Shown here in pieces: positions 55,048 to 64,000 of a stretch of 64,000 bases of DNA (positions are counted from its first letter, which is position 1; each line of letters begins with the position of its first letter). The position numbers and the translations under genes are program-made. Source of the DNA: an uncultured Pseudodesulfovibrio sp. Lineage in GTDB: Bacteria; Desulfobacterota; Desulfovibrionia; Desulfovibrionales; Desulfovibrionaceae. The notes beneath the pieces were generated by a model. It was given only the letters and a program-made list of their open reading frames with translations, searched no databases and had not been told where the DNA came from. Location: contig NZ_OY760064.1 in assembly GCF_963662885.1 (NCBI RefSeq), forward strand, positions 1 through 64,000, read 5' to 3'.

Positions 55048-56685
55048 ATGGCCAAGACCAAGAAAGTGGTGCAGCTCATGCCCGCCGACATCAAGGAAGA
55101 ACTTCTGAAGAAGTACCCTCCCAAAGTCGCCCGCAAGCGTGCCAAGCAGATAATGATCAACGAAGCCACGGAAGCCGAGGCGCCGCCTGAGATTCTGGCG
55201 AACGTCCGTACCATTCCCGGCATCATCACCATGCGCGGTTGCACCTACGCGGGTTGCAAGGGCGTTATCATGGGCCCGACCCGCGACATCCTGAACATCA
55301 CCCACGGCCCCATCGGCTGCGGATTCTACTCCTGGCTCACCCGCCGCAACCAGACCGATTCGAGCAAGGACGGCGTGAACTACATGCCTTACTGTTTCTC
55401 GACGGACATGCAGGACCAGGACATCATCTTCGGTGGTGAGAAGAAGCTCGCCGCCGCCATCCAGGAAGCCTACGACATCTTCCATCCCAAGGGCATCTGC
55501 GTCTTCGCCACCTGCCCGGTGGGTCTGATCGGCGACGACATCCATGCCGTCTCCAAGAAGATGAAAGAGAAGTTCGGCGACTGCAACGTCTTCGCCTTCT
55601 CCTGTGAAGGTTACAAGGGCGTGTCCCAGTCCGCTGGCCACCACATCGCCAACAACCAGGTCTTCACCAACCTGGTTGGCGAGAACGAGGAGCCCAAGGA
55701 AGGCAAGTACAAGATCAACCTGCTCGGCGAGTACAACATCGGCGGTGACGGTTTCGAGATCGATCGTATCCTCAAGAAGTGCGGGATCACCAACATCTCG
55801 ACCTTCTCCGGCAACTCGACCTACGACCAGTTCGCCTCCGCCCAGCACGCCGACCTCGACTGCGTCATGTGCCACCGTTCCATCAACTACGTGGCCGACA
55901 TGCTCGAGACCAAGTACGGCATCCCGTGGATCAAGGTGAACTTCATCGGCGCCAAGTCCACGGCCAAGTCCCTGCGCAAGATCGCCGAGTACTTTGGCGA
56001 CAAGGAACTCATCGACCGTGTCGAAGAGGTGATCGCCGAGGAAATGCCTGCTGTCGAGGCTACCCGCGACATGGTTATGCCGCACACCGAAGGCAAGACC
56101 GCCATGCTGTTCGTCGGTGGTTCCCGTGCCCATCACTATCAGGACCTCTTCACCGAGATGGGTATGAAGACCCTGTCCGCCGGTTACGAGTTCGCCCACC
56201 GCGACGACTACGAAGGCCGTCAGGTCATCCCTGAACTCAAGCCCGACGCCGACTCCCGCAACATCGAGGAGATCACTGTCGAGGCCGACGAGAAGCTCTA
56301 CAACCCGCGCAAGACTCCCGATGAGCTCAAGGCTCTGGAAGACGCCGGTTACGAGTTCAAGCACTACGAGGGCCTGAACGACCAGATGGACAAGGGCACC
56401 CTCGTTATCGACGACCTGAACCAGTACGAGGCCGACAAGCTGGTCGAACTCCTCAAGCCCGACATCTTCTGCGCGGGCATCAAAGAGAAGTTCTCCATCC
56501 AGAAGCTCGGCGTGCCCATGAAGCAGCTGCACAGCTACGACTCCGGCGGACCGTATGCCGGGTTCAAGGGCGCCATCAACTTCTACAAGGAAATTGATCG
56601 GCTCGTGTCCTCCAAGGTGTGGTCCTACATGAAGGCCCCCTGGCAGGAATCCCCCGAACTGACCGCGACCTTTGTTTGGGAATAG
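55048..56685 (+). CDS. nifD: nitrogenase molybdenum-iron protein alpha chain
   Basis: 545-aa catalytic subunit. P-cluster ligands C65, C91 and C156; FeMo-co ligands C275 (VMCHRSINY) and H495 (LHSYDSGGPY); Q194 and H198 (SQSAGHHIAN) match the substrate-channel residues. An insertion of about 50 residues at 385-440 marks the anaerobe-type NifD. The ATG at 55048 follows AAGGAG; a TTG two codons earlier is less likely. No vnf or anf features. Confidence 0.97.
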   Translation: MAKTKKVVQLMPADIKEELLKKYPPKVARKRAKQIMINEATEAEAPPEILANVRTIPGIITMRGCTYAGCKGVIMGPTRDILNITHGPIGCGFYSWLTRRNQTDSSKDGVNYMPYCFSTDMQDQDIIFGGEKKLAAAIQEAYDIFHPKGICVFATCPVGLIGDDIHAVSKKMKEKFGDCNVFAFSCEGYKGVSQSAGHHIANNQVFTNLVGENEEPKEGKYKINLLGEYNIGGDGFEIDRILKKCGITNISTFSGNSTYDQFASAQHADLDCVMCHRSINYVADMLETKYGIPWIKVNFIGAKSTAKSLRKIAEYFGDKELIDRVEEVIAEEMPAVEATRDMVMPHTEGKTAMLFVGGSRAHHYQDLFTEMGMKTLSAGYEFAHRDDYEGRQVIPELKPDADSRNIEEITVEADEKLYNPRKTPDELKALEDAGYEFKHYEGLNDQMDKGTLVIDDLNQYEADKLVELLKPDIFCAGIKEKFSIQKLGVPMKQLHSYDSGGPYAGFKGAINFYKEIDRLVSSKVWSYMKAPWQESPELTATFVWE

Positions 56686-56694
56686 GAGAATACA

Positions 56695-58071
56695 ATGGCT
56701 TTACTGAAACATACACCCGTTGAGATCAAGGAGCGCAAGGCGCTCACCATCAACCCGGCCAAGACGTGTCAGCCCATCGGCGCCATGTACGCCGCCCTGG
56801 GCATCCACGGCTGCCTGCCGCACTCCCACGGCTCCCAGGGTTGCTGCGCCTACCACCGCTCGACCTTGACCAGGCACTACAAGGAGCCCATCTCCGCCGC
56901 GACCTCGTCCTTTACTGAAGGTGCGTCCGTGTTCGGCGGTCATGCGAACCTGGTCCAGGCCATCGACAACATCTTCACGGTCTACGACCCCGAAGTGATT
57001 GCCGTGCACACCACCTGCCTGTCCGAGACCATCGGCGACGATCTGAACCAGATCTTCGACAAGGCCCAGAAGGGCGGCAAGGTGCCCGAAGGCAAGACCT
57101 GCATCGGCGCTCCCACCCCGAGCTACGTCGGCTCCCATGTGACCGGCTTCTCGAACATGGTCAAGGCCATGGCCCAGCTGGCCGAGCCTTCCGGCAAGAA
57201 GACCCACAAGGTCAACGTCATCCCCGGTTGGGTCGAGCCCGCCGATATGGCCGAGATCAAGCGCCTCTGCGCCATGGTCGGTGTGGACATCACCCTGTTC
57301 CCGGACACTGACGGCGTGCTCAACGCCCCGCTGACCGGCGAGTACAAGATGTTCCCCGATGGCGGCGTGACCGTGAAGGAGCTCAAGAAGACCGGCGACG
57401 CGCTCGGCACCCTGGCCCTGGGCGAGTGGTGTTCGGCTGATGCCGCCCGCTGGCTCGACGCCAAGTGCAAGGTTCCGTGCACCGTGCTGGACATGCCGTT
57501 CGGCCTGGCTGCCACCGACCGCTTCATCGACGTGCTGCGCACCGTTGCCGGTGTCTCCGTCCCCGACTCCGTCGCCTTCGAGCGCGGCCAGCTCGTGGAT
57601 ATGATCTCCGACATGCACCAGTACTTCTACAAGAAGCGCGTGGCCCTCTGGGGCGACCCGGATCAGCTGATCTCCATGTGCGAGTTCCTGGTGTCCCTCG
57701 ACATGCAGCCCGTCTACGTCGTCACCGGCACCCCGGGCAAGAAGTTCGAGGCCCGGATCAAGGAGATCTGCGCTGACCAGCCTTTCGAGGTCAAGGTCAA
57801 GGCCAAGGGTGACATGTTCCTGATGCACCAGTGGATCAAGAACGAGCCGGTCGACCTGCTTATCGGCAACACCTACGGCAAGTACATCTCGCGTGATGAG
57901 GACATTCCGCTGCTGCGCTGGGGCTTCCCCATCCTGGATCGCCAGGGGCATCAGTACTTCCCGACAGTCGGCTACAAGGGTGGACTCAGGCTTCTTGAGA
58001 AGATTCTGGGACTGCTGCTGGATCGTAAGGACCGCGACGATCCGGAGACGACCTTCGAGCTCGTCCTGTAG
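56695..58071 (+). CDS. nifK: nitrogenase molybdenum-iron protein beta chain
   Basis: 458-aa beta subunit with a shortened N-terminus, as usual for anaerobes. P-cluster ligands C25 (TCQPIGA), C50 (SHGSQGC) and C109 (TTCLSE) are present, with PSYVGSHVTGF supplying the serine. It forms the alpha2-beta2 tetramer with NifD, 9 bp upstream. A GC-rich hairpin follows at 58083-58119. Confidence 0.97.
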   Translation: MALLKHTPVEIKERKALTINPAKTCQPIGAMYAALGIHGCLPHSHGSQGCCAYHRSTLTRHYKEPISAATSSFTEGASVFGGHANLVQAIDNIFTVYDPEVIAVHTTCLSETIGDDLNQIFDKAQKGGKVPEGKTCIGAPTPSYVGSHVTGFSNMVKAMAQLAEPSGKKTHKVNVIPGWVEPADMAEIKRLCAMVGVDITLFPDTDGVLNAPLTGEYKMFPDGGVTVKELKKTGDALGTLALGEWCSADAARWLDAKCKVPCTVLDMPFGLAATDRFIDVLRTVAGVSVPDSVAFERGQLVDMISDMHQYFYKKRVALWGDPDQLISMCEFLVSLDMQPVYVVTGTPGKKFEARIKEICADQPFEVKVKAKGDMFLMHQWIKNEPVDLLIGNTYGKYISRDEDIPLLRWGFPILDRQGHQYFPTVGYKGGLRLLEKILGLLLDRKDRDDPETTFELVL

Positions 58072-58082
58072 CGTTTATACCC

Positions 58083-58119
58083 GGTCCGGGGCGGGGACCT
58101 TCCCCCTCCGCCCCGGACC
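58083..58119 (+). other. hairpin between nifK and the NifB-like gene
   Basis: 12-bp stem GGTCCGGGGCGG / CCGCCCCGGACC without a T-tract, probably a processing or attenuation point between the structural and biosynthetic nif genes. Confidence 0.6.
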
Positions 58120-58144
58120 AAACAACCAAACCAAGAAGGCCGTC

Positions 58145-59314
58145 ATGTCCACTTTCGCTGATAATACTTCCCATCCCTGTTTCGGCATGACCGCACGCAA
58201 GACCGTGGGCCGCCTGCACCTGCCCGTGGCCCCGCGCGCCAACGCACGCATCCGTTTTTCGGGCGGCAACGGCAACAAGCCGGCGATGATGCCGGACGAG
58301 GCCGTGACCTGGCTTGATCATGTGATGGAACAGGGAAAGCCCATTTCCATCGTGGGCATCACCGGGCCCGGCGACCCCCTGACTTCCCCGGAGCTGACCC
58401 TGCGCACCCTGCGCCTGGTCCGGGAGAAGTATCCCGATCTTTCCCTCTGCCTGACCACCCTGGGCATGAACGGCGCCGAGTACGCCGAGGAACTGGCCGA
58501 GGTCGGCCTGTCCCACATCACCGTGCTGGTGGATGCCGTGGACCCCGAGGTGGCGGAGAAAATTTACGCCTGGATACGGCCCGCCAAGCGGACCCTGCCC
58601 CTGAAGGAGGCCGCGGAGCTGCTGGTCACGGACCAGGCCCGCGCCGTGTCCGCCTTCAAGAAGGCCGGTGTGACCGTCAAGATCAACACCACCGTCTACC
58701 CCGGCTACAACGCCGGTCATGTGGAGAAGATCGCTTCGACAATGTCCGGCCTGGGGGCCGACATCATGGCCGTGGTCCCGTTCCACCCCGAAGAGGGTGT
58801 GGAGGACGCGCCTCAGGCCACCGATATGGAGCTTCTGTCTGAAATCCGCGACCGCGCGGGACGCCATATAGACCTCATGCCCGCCTTCAACGAATGCGGC
58901 GAGCAGTTGGTCGGCCTGGAATCTCCGAACAAGCCGGGCGCCTCGATCTCGGTCATGCCCAAGCCCACCAAGGAGCGCCCCAACGTGGCCGTGGTCAGCT
59001 CGACCGGCATGGATGTCGACCTGCACCTGGGTCACGCCATCAAGGCCATGATCTACGGCCCGCGCGGCGACGGCCTGGCCTGTCTGCTCGGCGTACGCGA
59101 TCTGCCCGAACCCGGTTCCGGGAACGACCGCTGGGAAAAACTGGCCGACACATTGGGCGACTGTTTCGTCCTGCTGACCGCCTCGGCCGGCGAGAACCCC
59201 AGAAAAATTTTGAGCCGCAAGGGTCTGTCCGTCCTGATCACGGACGGCGAGATCGAGGGAACCGTGGATGTGCTCTACGGGGGCGGTAAGAAAGGCAAGA
59301 AGAACAAGAAGTAA
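58145..59314 (+). CDS. NifB-like protein lacking radical-SAM cysteines, NifX-like C-terminus
   Basis: 389-aa paralogue of NifB. The N-terminus HPCFGMTARKTVGRLHLPVAP parallels that of the true NifB at 62951, but where NifB has CNIQCNYC this protein has ANARIRFS (32-39), so all three 4Fe-4S/SAM cysteines are gone. The barrel still aligns (GITGPGDPLTSPELTLRTLR, VKINTTVYPGYN). Residues from about 275 form a NifX/NafY-like domain (VAVVSSTGMDVDLHLGHA) followed by a Lys/Gly tail. It cannot be a radical-SAM enzyme; a cofactor-binding or carrier role beside NifEN is the likeliest use. Located directly after nifK. Confidence 0.88.
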   Translation: MSTFADNTSHPCFGMTARKTVGRLHLPVAPRANARIRFSGGNGNKPAMMPDEAVTWLDHVMEQGKPISIVGITGPGDPLTSPELTLRTLRLVREKYPDLSLCLTTLGMNGAEYAEELAEVGLSHITVLVDAVDPEVAEKIYAWIRPAKRTLPLKEAAELLVTDQARAVSAFKKAGVTVKINTTVYPGYNAGHVEKIASTMSGLGADIMAVVPFHPEEGVEDAPQATDMELLSEIRDRAGRHIDLMPAFNECGEQLVGLESPNKPGASISVMPKPTKERPNVAVVSSTGMDVDLHLGHAIKAMIYGPRGDGLACLLGVRDLPEPGSGNDRWEKLADTLGDCFVLLTASAGENPRKILSRKGLSVLITDGEIEGTVDVLYGGGKKGKKNKK

Positions 59315-59333
59315 CAAGAAGGAGAGTGAGGAA

Positions 59334-59636
59334 ATGGCGATTCCCGAGAGAATGATCATCTGTTGTCAGTCCTTCCGTGCGGCCGGGGACCCCAAAGGCA
59401 TCTGTCACAAGCAGACCGACGGTTTCCTGCAGTACGTGGAGGAAGAAATTTTGGATCGTGGTCTCGACGCCCTGGTGGTCGGCTCCACCTGCCTGAAGCA
59501 GTGTGAATCCGGTCCCATCATGGTCATCCAGCCTGAGAACTGGTGGTTCAAGGGTGTGGATTCCGAGGAAGCGATCGACGCTATTTTGGACGGCCTGGAA
59601 GACGGCGAGCCCGCCGAAGAATACCTGGCGTCCTAA
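59334..59636 (+). CDS. thioredoxin-like [2Fe-2S] ferredoxin
   Basis: 100-aa shethna-type ferredoxin with ligands in IICCQSFRAAGDPKGICHK and STCLKQCESG. Such ferredoxins are often placed in nif clusters (FeSII or FdI-like) and may supply electrons or protect nitrogenase. The ATG at 59334 follows AAGGAGAG; the coding frame is open further upstream but without family sequence. The next gene starts 15 bp later. Confidence 0.88.
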   Translation: MAIPERMIICCQSFRAAGDPKGICHKQTDGFLQYVEEEILDRGLDALVVGSTCLKQCESGPIMVIQPENWWFKGVDSEEAIDAILDGLEDGEPAEEYLAS

Positions 59637-59651
59637 GGAATCGAGAGTCCC

Positions 59652-60083
59652 ATGCCTGAAGCCGTCGTCATCCGCCCCGCAACCCGCACGGACCTTACCG
59701 GTCTTGTGTCCCTGCTCGGTTCGGTCTCCTCTCTCCGTGAGGACCCGGCCGCCGGGGACGGGCAACGGCGCGATCTGGAGCTGATGCTGAAAAACGGTCG
59801 GGGACGCATCCTGATCGCGAGTGTTGCCGACAGGACTGTGGTCGGCATGTGCTCGGGACGGCTGACGATCCAAGAGGCTGAAGGCGGTCCCGCCGTCCTC
59901 ATCGAAGATGTGGTTGTCCGTGAGGACTGGCGGGGCCAGGGCCTCGGCGAATTGTTGATTCACCGGCTCACCGAGTGGGCCAGGGCCGATAGCGCGGGGC
60001 GCCTGATGCTCCTCGCAGACCCGGACGCGGCCCCGGCTCCCGGATTTCAAAACAACGCCCATCGTCCGGGCAACCGACTGTAA
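59652..60083 (+). CDS. GNAT-family N-acetyltransferase
   Basis: 143-aa acetyl-CoA-dependent acetyltransferase. The acetyl-CoA loop is VREDWRGQGLGELLIHRL (about 89-106). The C-terminus (APAPGFQNNAHRPGNRL) is slightly shorter than usual. It lies within the nif run between the ferredoxin and nifE. The substrate is unknown; acetylation of a nitrogenase or regulatory protein is a guess. Confidence 0.82.
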   Translation: MPEAVVIRPATRTDLTGLVSLLGSVSSLREDPAAGDGQRRDLELMLKNGRGRILIASVADRTVVGMCSGRLTIQEAEGGPAVLIEDVVVREDWRGQGLGELLIHRLTEWARADSAGRLMLLADPDAAPAPGFQNNAHRPGNRL

Positions 60084-60106
60084 TTTATCGATATAGGGGA
60101 AGTGTA

Positions 60107-61501
60107 ATGAGTACGACCAGTTCGACCATACTCGAGGAAAGACAGGACCAGATCCATCGAACGGGCGAAGGCGCCATCGATATCGCCTGCAACCGCGAGT
60201 CCCTGGCTGGCGCCGTCAGCCAGCGCGCGTGCGTGTTCTGCGGCTCCCGCGTGGTCCTTTATCCCATAGCCGACGCCCTGCACCTGGTGCACGGACCCAT
60301 CGGCTGCGCGGTCTACACCTGGGATATCCGCGGCTCGCTGTCCAGCGGCCCGGAACTCCACCGGCTGTCCTTTTCCACGGACCTGCAGGAGACCGACGTC
60401 ATCTTCGGCGGCGAGAAAAAGCTCGAAGCCGCTCTGGACGAACTCATCGACCGGCATTCCCCCAAGGCCGCCTTCGTCTATTCCACGTGTATCGTGGGAC
60501 TCATAGGCGACGACCTGGAAGCGGTCTGCCGCAAGATGAGTGAAAAGAAGGGCATCCCGGTGCTGCCGGTCATGTCCGAAGGGTTCAAGGGCAACAAGCG
60601 GGCCGGGTATGAGGCCGCGTGCAAGGCCATGTTCCGGCTCATCGGTCAGGGCGACACCTCCGATATTTCGCCCATTTCAATCAATATTTTCGGCGACTTC
60701 AACCTTGCCGGCGAAATCTGGATCATTCGCGAGTACTTCGAGAAGATGGGTGTCCAGGTGGTCGCCAACGTGACCGGCGACGGCCGCGTGGCCGACATCG
60801 CCCGCAGCCATGGCGCGGCCCTGAATCTGGTCCAGTGTTCCGGTTCGACCATGGAGCTGGCCAAGATGATGGAAGAGAAATACGGCACTCCGTACAAGCG
60901 TGTTTCCTACCTCGGCATCGAGGACATGGCCGACTCCCTCTACAAGGTGGCCGACTTCTTCAAGGACAAGGACCCGGGTATCGTCGAAAGGACCCAGGCT
61001 CTGGTCCGCGATGAGCTGAGCAAGCTCATGCCCGAGCTGGCCCGCTACCGCAAGGACCTGGAAGGCAAGCGCGTGGCCATGTACGTGGGCGGCTCCTTCA
61101 AGGCGTTTTCCCTGGTCAAGGCTTTCCGCCATCTGGGCATGAAGGTCGTGGTTGTCGGTTCTCAGACCGGCACCAAGGAAGATTACGCCGAACTGGCCGA
61201 AATCACCGATCCCGGCACCATTATCGTCGACGACGCCAACCCGCTCGAGCTGTCCCAGTTCATCAAGGAAAAGGATGTGGACGTGTTCGTGGGCGGGGTC
61301 AAGGAACGGCCCATCGCCTACAAGCTGGGTGTGGGATTCTGCGATCACAACCATGAGCGCAAGGAGGCCTTGGAAGGCTTCAAGGGCATGCTCAACTTCG
61401 CCCGCGAAATCCATGCCTCGGCCATGTCTCCGGTCTGGCAGTTCGCCCCCCGGCGCGCCAACCGTAACAAGGAAGCCCGGAAGGAGGCCGTCAATGAGTA
61501 A
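60107..61501 (+). CDS. nifE: nitrogenase FeMo-cofactor scaffold protein NifE
   Basis: 464-aa NifD paralogue that with NifN matures NifB-co to FeMo-co. Cluster cysteines lie in RACVFCGSRVVLYPI, HGPIGCAVYTWDIRG and YSTCIVGLIGDD. A cofactor-site Cys is in NLVQCSGSTMELA. Preceded by GGGGAAG; its end overlaps nifN by 8 bp. Confidence 0.95.
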   Translation: MSTTSSTILEERQDQIHRTGEGAIDIACNRESLAGAVSQRACVFCGSRVVLYPIADALHLVHGPIGCAVYTWDIRGSLSSGPELHRLSFSTDLQETDVIFGGEKKLEAALDELIDRHSPKAAFVYSTCIVGLIGDDLEAVCRKMSEKKGIPVLPVMSEGFKGNKRAGYEAACKAMFRLIGQGDTSDISPISINIFGDFNLAGEIWIIREYFEKMGVQVVANVTGDGRVADIARSHGAALNLVQCSGSTMELAKMMEEKYGTPYKRVSYLGIEDMADSLYKVADFFKDKDPGIVERTQALVRDELSKLMPELARYRKDLEGKRVAMYVGGSFKAFSLVKAFRHLGMKVVVVGSQTGTKEDYAELAEITDPGTIIVDDANPLELSQFIKEKDVDVFVGGVKERPIAYKLGVGFCDHNHERKEALEGFKGMLNFAREIHASAMSPVWQFAPRRANRNKEARKEAVNE

Positions 61502-62861
61502 GGTCAAGACCGCAAGGCCCAATTTCGTTTCCACGACCAACGCCTGCAAGCTCTGCACCCCGCTCGGGGCCTCCATGGCCTTCCGGGGCGTGGAAGGGGC
61601 CATTCCCTTCCTGCACGGCTCCCAGGGATGCGCCACCTACATGCGTCGCTACATCATTTCGCATTTCCGCGAGCCCGTGGATATCGCGTCCTCGGCTCTG
61701 GGCGAAAAGAACGCCATTTACGGAGGCGGCCCGAACCTGAAGAAGGGCATCCTCAACGTCATGAAGAAGTACGAGCCGAAGCTGATCGGTGTGGCGACCA
61801 CCTGCCTGACCGAGACCATCGGCGACGACGTGCCCATGTACTTCAGTGAATTCTTCAAGGAGTTCGGAGATCTCGACCTGCCCGAGCTGGTCCGGGTCTC
61901 GACCCCCAGCTACAACGGCACGCACATGGACGGGTGGCACGGCGCGGTCCGCTCCCTGGTGGAGCAGCTCTGCCTGGAAAAGGCCGAGGACGACGGCCGG
62001 GTGAACATCCTGCCCAGCATGGTTTCCTGCGAGGATGTCCGCCATCTGCGCGACATCTGCGATCACTTCGGGATCAAGGCGACCATCCTGCCCGACATCT
62101 CCGAGACCCTGGATGGTCCGGCCCTGGAAGACTACGTCAAGATTCCCGAAGGCGGTACGCCCATCAGCGAAATCAAGACCATGAGCGCTGCGGCGGGAAC
62201 CATCGAATTCGGCCGCTGCCTGCCCGCCAAGACCGGCGGCTCCAGCCTGGAAGAGCGTTTCGGCGTGACCAATCACCGCATCGGCCTGCCCATGGGGCTT
62301 CGCGAGTCCGACCGCTTCTTCGAGACCCTGGAGGATATCTCCGGCAATCCCATGCCGCGCCGCTACGAACTGGAGCGCGGCCGGTTGGTGGATGCCTACG
62401 TGGACGGTCACAAGTACATTTTCGGTAAGCGCGCCGTGGTCTACGGCGAGGAAGATCTGGTCGTCGGCCTGTGCGCCTTCCTGTCCGAGATCGGGATCGA
62501 CGTGGTCCTGGCCGGAACCGGCGCACGCGGCAAGGGGCTGGAAGAGGCCATCGCCAAAGTCACGGACGGTGTGGCCCGCATGGCCCCCGAGGTGCGCGAG
62601 GGCGTGGACTTCCACGACATAGCCGCCGAGGCGGGGGAGCTTGCTCCGGACCTGCTGGTCGGCCACTCCAAGGGTTACCGTTACGCCAAGGCGTGGAACG
62701 TGCCCCTGGTGCGCGTGGGCTTTCCCATCCATGACCGCTTCGGCGGACAGCGCACCCTGACGCTGGGCTACAAGGGTACCCAGGCCCTGTTCGACCGCGT
62801 GGTCAATGCGGTCATCGAGAAGAAGCAGGCCGATTCTCCCATCGGCTACGGATATATTTAA
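61494..62861 (+). CDS. nifN: nitrogenase FeMo-cofactor scaffold protein NifN
   Basis: 455-aa NifK paralogue and partner of NifE. Starts MSKVKTARPNFVSTTNACKL at ATG 61494, with AAGGAGG 8 bp upstream inside nifE. Cluster motifs NACKLCTPLGA, HGSQGCATYMRRY and ATTCLTETIGDD are present, as is TPSYNGTHMDGW. No fused NifB or NifX domain. Confidence 0.95.
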   Translation: MSKVKTARPNFVSTTNACKLCTPLGASMAFRGVEGAIPFLHGSQGCATYMRRYIISHFREPVDIASSALGEKNAIYGGGPNLKKGILNVMKKYEPKLIGVATTCLTETIGDDVPMYFSEFFKEFGDLDLPELVRVSTPSYNGTHMDGWHGAVRSLVEQLCLEKAEDDGRVNILPSMVSCEDVRHLRDICDHFGIKATILPDISETLDGPALEDYVKIPEGGTPISEIKTMSAAAGTIEFGRCLPAKTGGSSLEERFGVTNHRIGLPMGLRESDRFFETLEDISGNPMPRRYELERGRLVDAYVDGHKYIFGKRAVVYGEEDLVVGLCAFLSEIGIDVVLAGTGARGKGLEEAIAKVTDGVARMAPEVREGVDFHDIAAEAGELAPDLLVGHSKGYRYAKAWNVPLVRVGFPIHDRFGGQRTLTLGYKGTQALFDRVVNAVIEKKQADSPIGYGYI

Positions 62862-62950
62862 TCAGAGAACGAAACTCCAACGCGGCAGACCCAGAACCGA
62901 CAAGCACCCGGCCCGTCCCCGACCGCCGGAGCAACCACAGGAGAACCGAT

Positions 62951-64000
62951 ATGTCCAAGGATACCACCAAGCACCCCTGTTTCAACAAGAGTAGCGCCGG
63001 AAGCTGTGGCCGCGTGCACCTGCCCGTGGCTCCCAAGTGCAACATCCAGTGCAACTACTGTAACCGCAAGTACGACTGTGTGAACGAGTCCCGCCCCGGC
63101 GTGACCTCCGGCGTGCTCAAGCCGTTCCAGGCCGCGGAATACATGGACAAGGTTCTTGAAAAGGAACCGCGCATCACCGTGGCGGGCATCGCCGGTCCCG
63201 GCGATCCCTTCGCCAACCCGGCCGAGACGCTGGAGACCATGCGTCTGCTGAACGAGCGCCACCCGGAACTGCTTTTCTGTCTGTCCTCCAACGGCATGGG
63301 TATCCTGCCGTATCTGGACGACATCGCCGAGCTGGGCGTGTCCCACGTGACCATCACCATTTCGGCGGTGGACCCGGCCATCGGAGCCAAGATCTACGCC
63401 TGGGTCAAGGACGGCAACGTGGTCTACCGGGGTGAGAAGGGCGCGGAGATTCTTCTGGACCGCCAGCTCAAGGCCATCAAGGGCCTCAAGGAGCGGGGCA
63501 TCACGGTCAAGATCAACTCCATCGTCATCCCCGGCATCAACGATCACCACATCGTCGAGGTCGCCAAGGTCTGCGCCTCGCTCGGCGCCGATATTCAGAA
63601 CATGATCCCGCTCAAGCCCACGGCCGACACGCCGTTTGCCGACGTCCCCGAGCCGGGCCGCGAGACCGTCCTGCCCCTGCGCAAGGAAGCCGAGCCGTTC
63701 ATCGAGCAGATGACGCACTGCAAGCGTTGCCGCGCCGACGCGGTCGGCCTGCTCAGCGACGACCAGTCCGTGGCCCTGTGCGGCACCCTCCAGGCCTGCT
63801 CCAAGCTCAAGCCCCTGGAGGTTACCATGGCACGCCCGTTCGTGGCCGTGGCCACCCGTGAAGGGTTGCTGGTCAACCAGCATCTGGGCGAGGCCAAGTC
63901 CTTCCAGATCTGGGGCGAATCCGAGACCGGCGGCTACCGCCTCATCGAGGAGCGTCAGGCCCCGCAGGCGGGCTGTGGTCCCAAGCGCTGGTCCGATCTG
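62951..64000 (+). CDS. nifB: nitrogenase cofactor biosynthesis protein NifB (cut by window end)
   Basis: The first 350 codons are visible. NifB is the radical-SAM enzyme that makes NifB-co, the 8Fe-9S-C precursor of FeMo-co. The SAM-cluster ligands are C30, C34 and C37 in KCNIQCNYC, with further cluster cysteines C10, C19 and C43 and the pair HCKRCRADAVG near 257-260. From about residue 295 a NifX-like domain begins (VAVATREGLLVNQHLGEA). The gene is open at 64000. ATG 62951 follows GGAGAACC. Confidence 0.95.
   Translation, partial: MSKDTTKHPCFNKSSAGSCGRVHLPVAPKCNIQCNYCNRKYDCVNESRPGVTSGVLKPFQAAEYMDKVLEKEPRITVAGIAGPGDPFANPAETLETMRLLNERHPELLFCLSSNGMGILPYLDDIAELGVSHVTITISAVDPAIGAKIYAWVKDGNVVYRGEKGAEILLDRQLKAIKGLKERGITVKINSIVIPGINDHHIVEVAKVCASLGADIQNMIPLKPTADTPFADVPEPGRETVLPLRKEAEPFIEQMTHCKRCRADAVGLLSDDQSVALCGTLQACSKLKPLEVTMARPFVAVATREGLLVNQHLGEAKSFQIWGESETGGYRLIEERQAPQAGCGPKRWSDL

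Overview
The window looks like chromosomal DNA of a GC-rich, strictly anaerobic, nitrogen-fixing sulfate reducer of the Desulfovibrio/Pseudodesulfovibrio type. This is inferred from the nifH-nifI1-nifI2-nifD-nifK order, the many two-component systems, the psr-like molybdoenzyme next to a TauE exporter, and the style of the intergenic palindromes. No rRNA, tRNA, CRISPR array, prophage or insertion sequence was recognised.

Left part (1-9.6 kb): a minus-strand operon holds a dihydropyrimidinase-like gene, broken by four apparent +1 insertions, followed by a complete spermidine/putrescine-type ABC transporter. Then come a small TSCPD-domain protein, a 4Fe-4S protein, a predicted permease and a hypothetical protein.

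Signalling region (9.6-30 kb): a run of about twelve tightly packed minus-strand genes (21.8 to 9.6 kb) encodes five response regulators, three sensor kinases, a DASS/SLC13 anion transporter, a 49-aa membrane peptide, a YIP1 membrane protein and an 871-aa protein with PEP-synthase-like ATP-grasp and phosphohistidine domains but no PEP/pyruvate barrel. A -24/-12 (sigma-54) promoter sits in front of it. A divergent 1006-aa membrane protein with a PHP-like segment also has a candidate sigma-54 promoter. Next are another dCache sensor kinase (strong sigma-54 promoter) and a membrane-anchored AAA+ activator whose GAFTGA loop reads GAFSEA.

Middle (29.7-42.5 kb): a proVWX glycine-betaine uptake operon with a structured leader; an arsR-acr3-arsC operon ending in a 36-aa gene; phosphomannomutase/phosphoglucomutase; and a molybdopterin oxidoreductase divergent from a four-cluster ferredoxin, a TauE/SafE exporter and a membrane protein.

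Second signalling operon (43.2-50.2 kb): a PhnD-type lipoprotein, a two-CW sensor kinase, a response regulator, a second PEP-synthase-like protein (817 aa) and a dual-specificity phosphatase fused to a cysteine-cluster domain. The two PEP-synthase-like proteins share a C-terminal domain and both sit with kinase/regulator genes, which suggests a recurring signalling module.

Right part (50.2-64 kb): the nif region. Minus strand: nifV, a 42-aa secreted peptide where modA would be expected, an orphan modB and an unknown gene. Plus strand: nifH, nifI1, nifI2, nifD, nifK, a nifB paralogue that has lost the radical-SAM cysteines, a [2Fe-2S] ferredoxin, a GNAT protein, nifE, nifN and nifB (cut by the window end). 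nifV and nifH diverge from two sigma-54 promoters that share a pair of 25-26 bp repeats.
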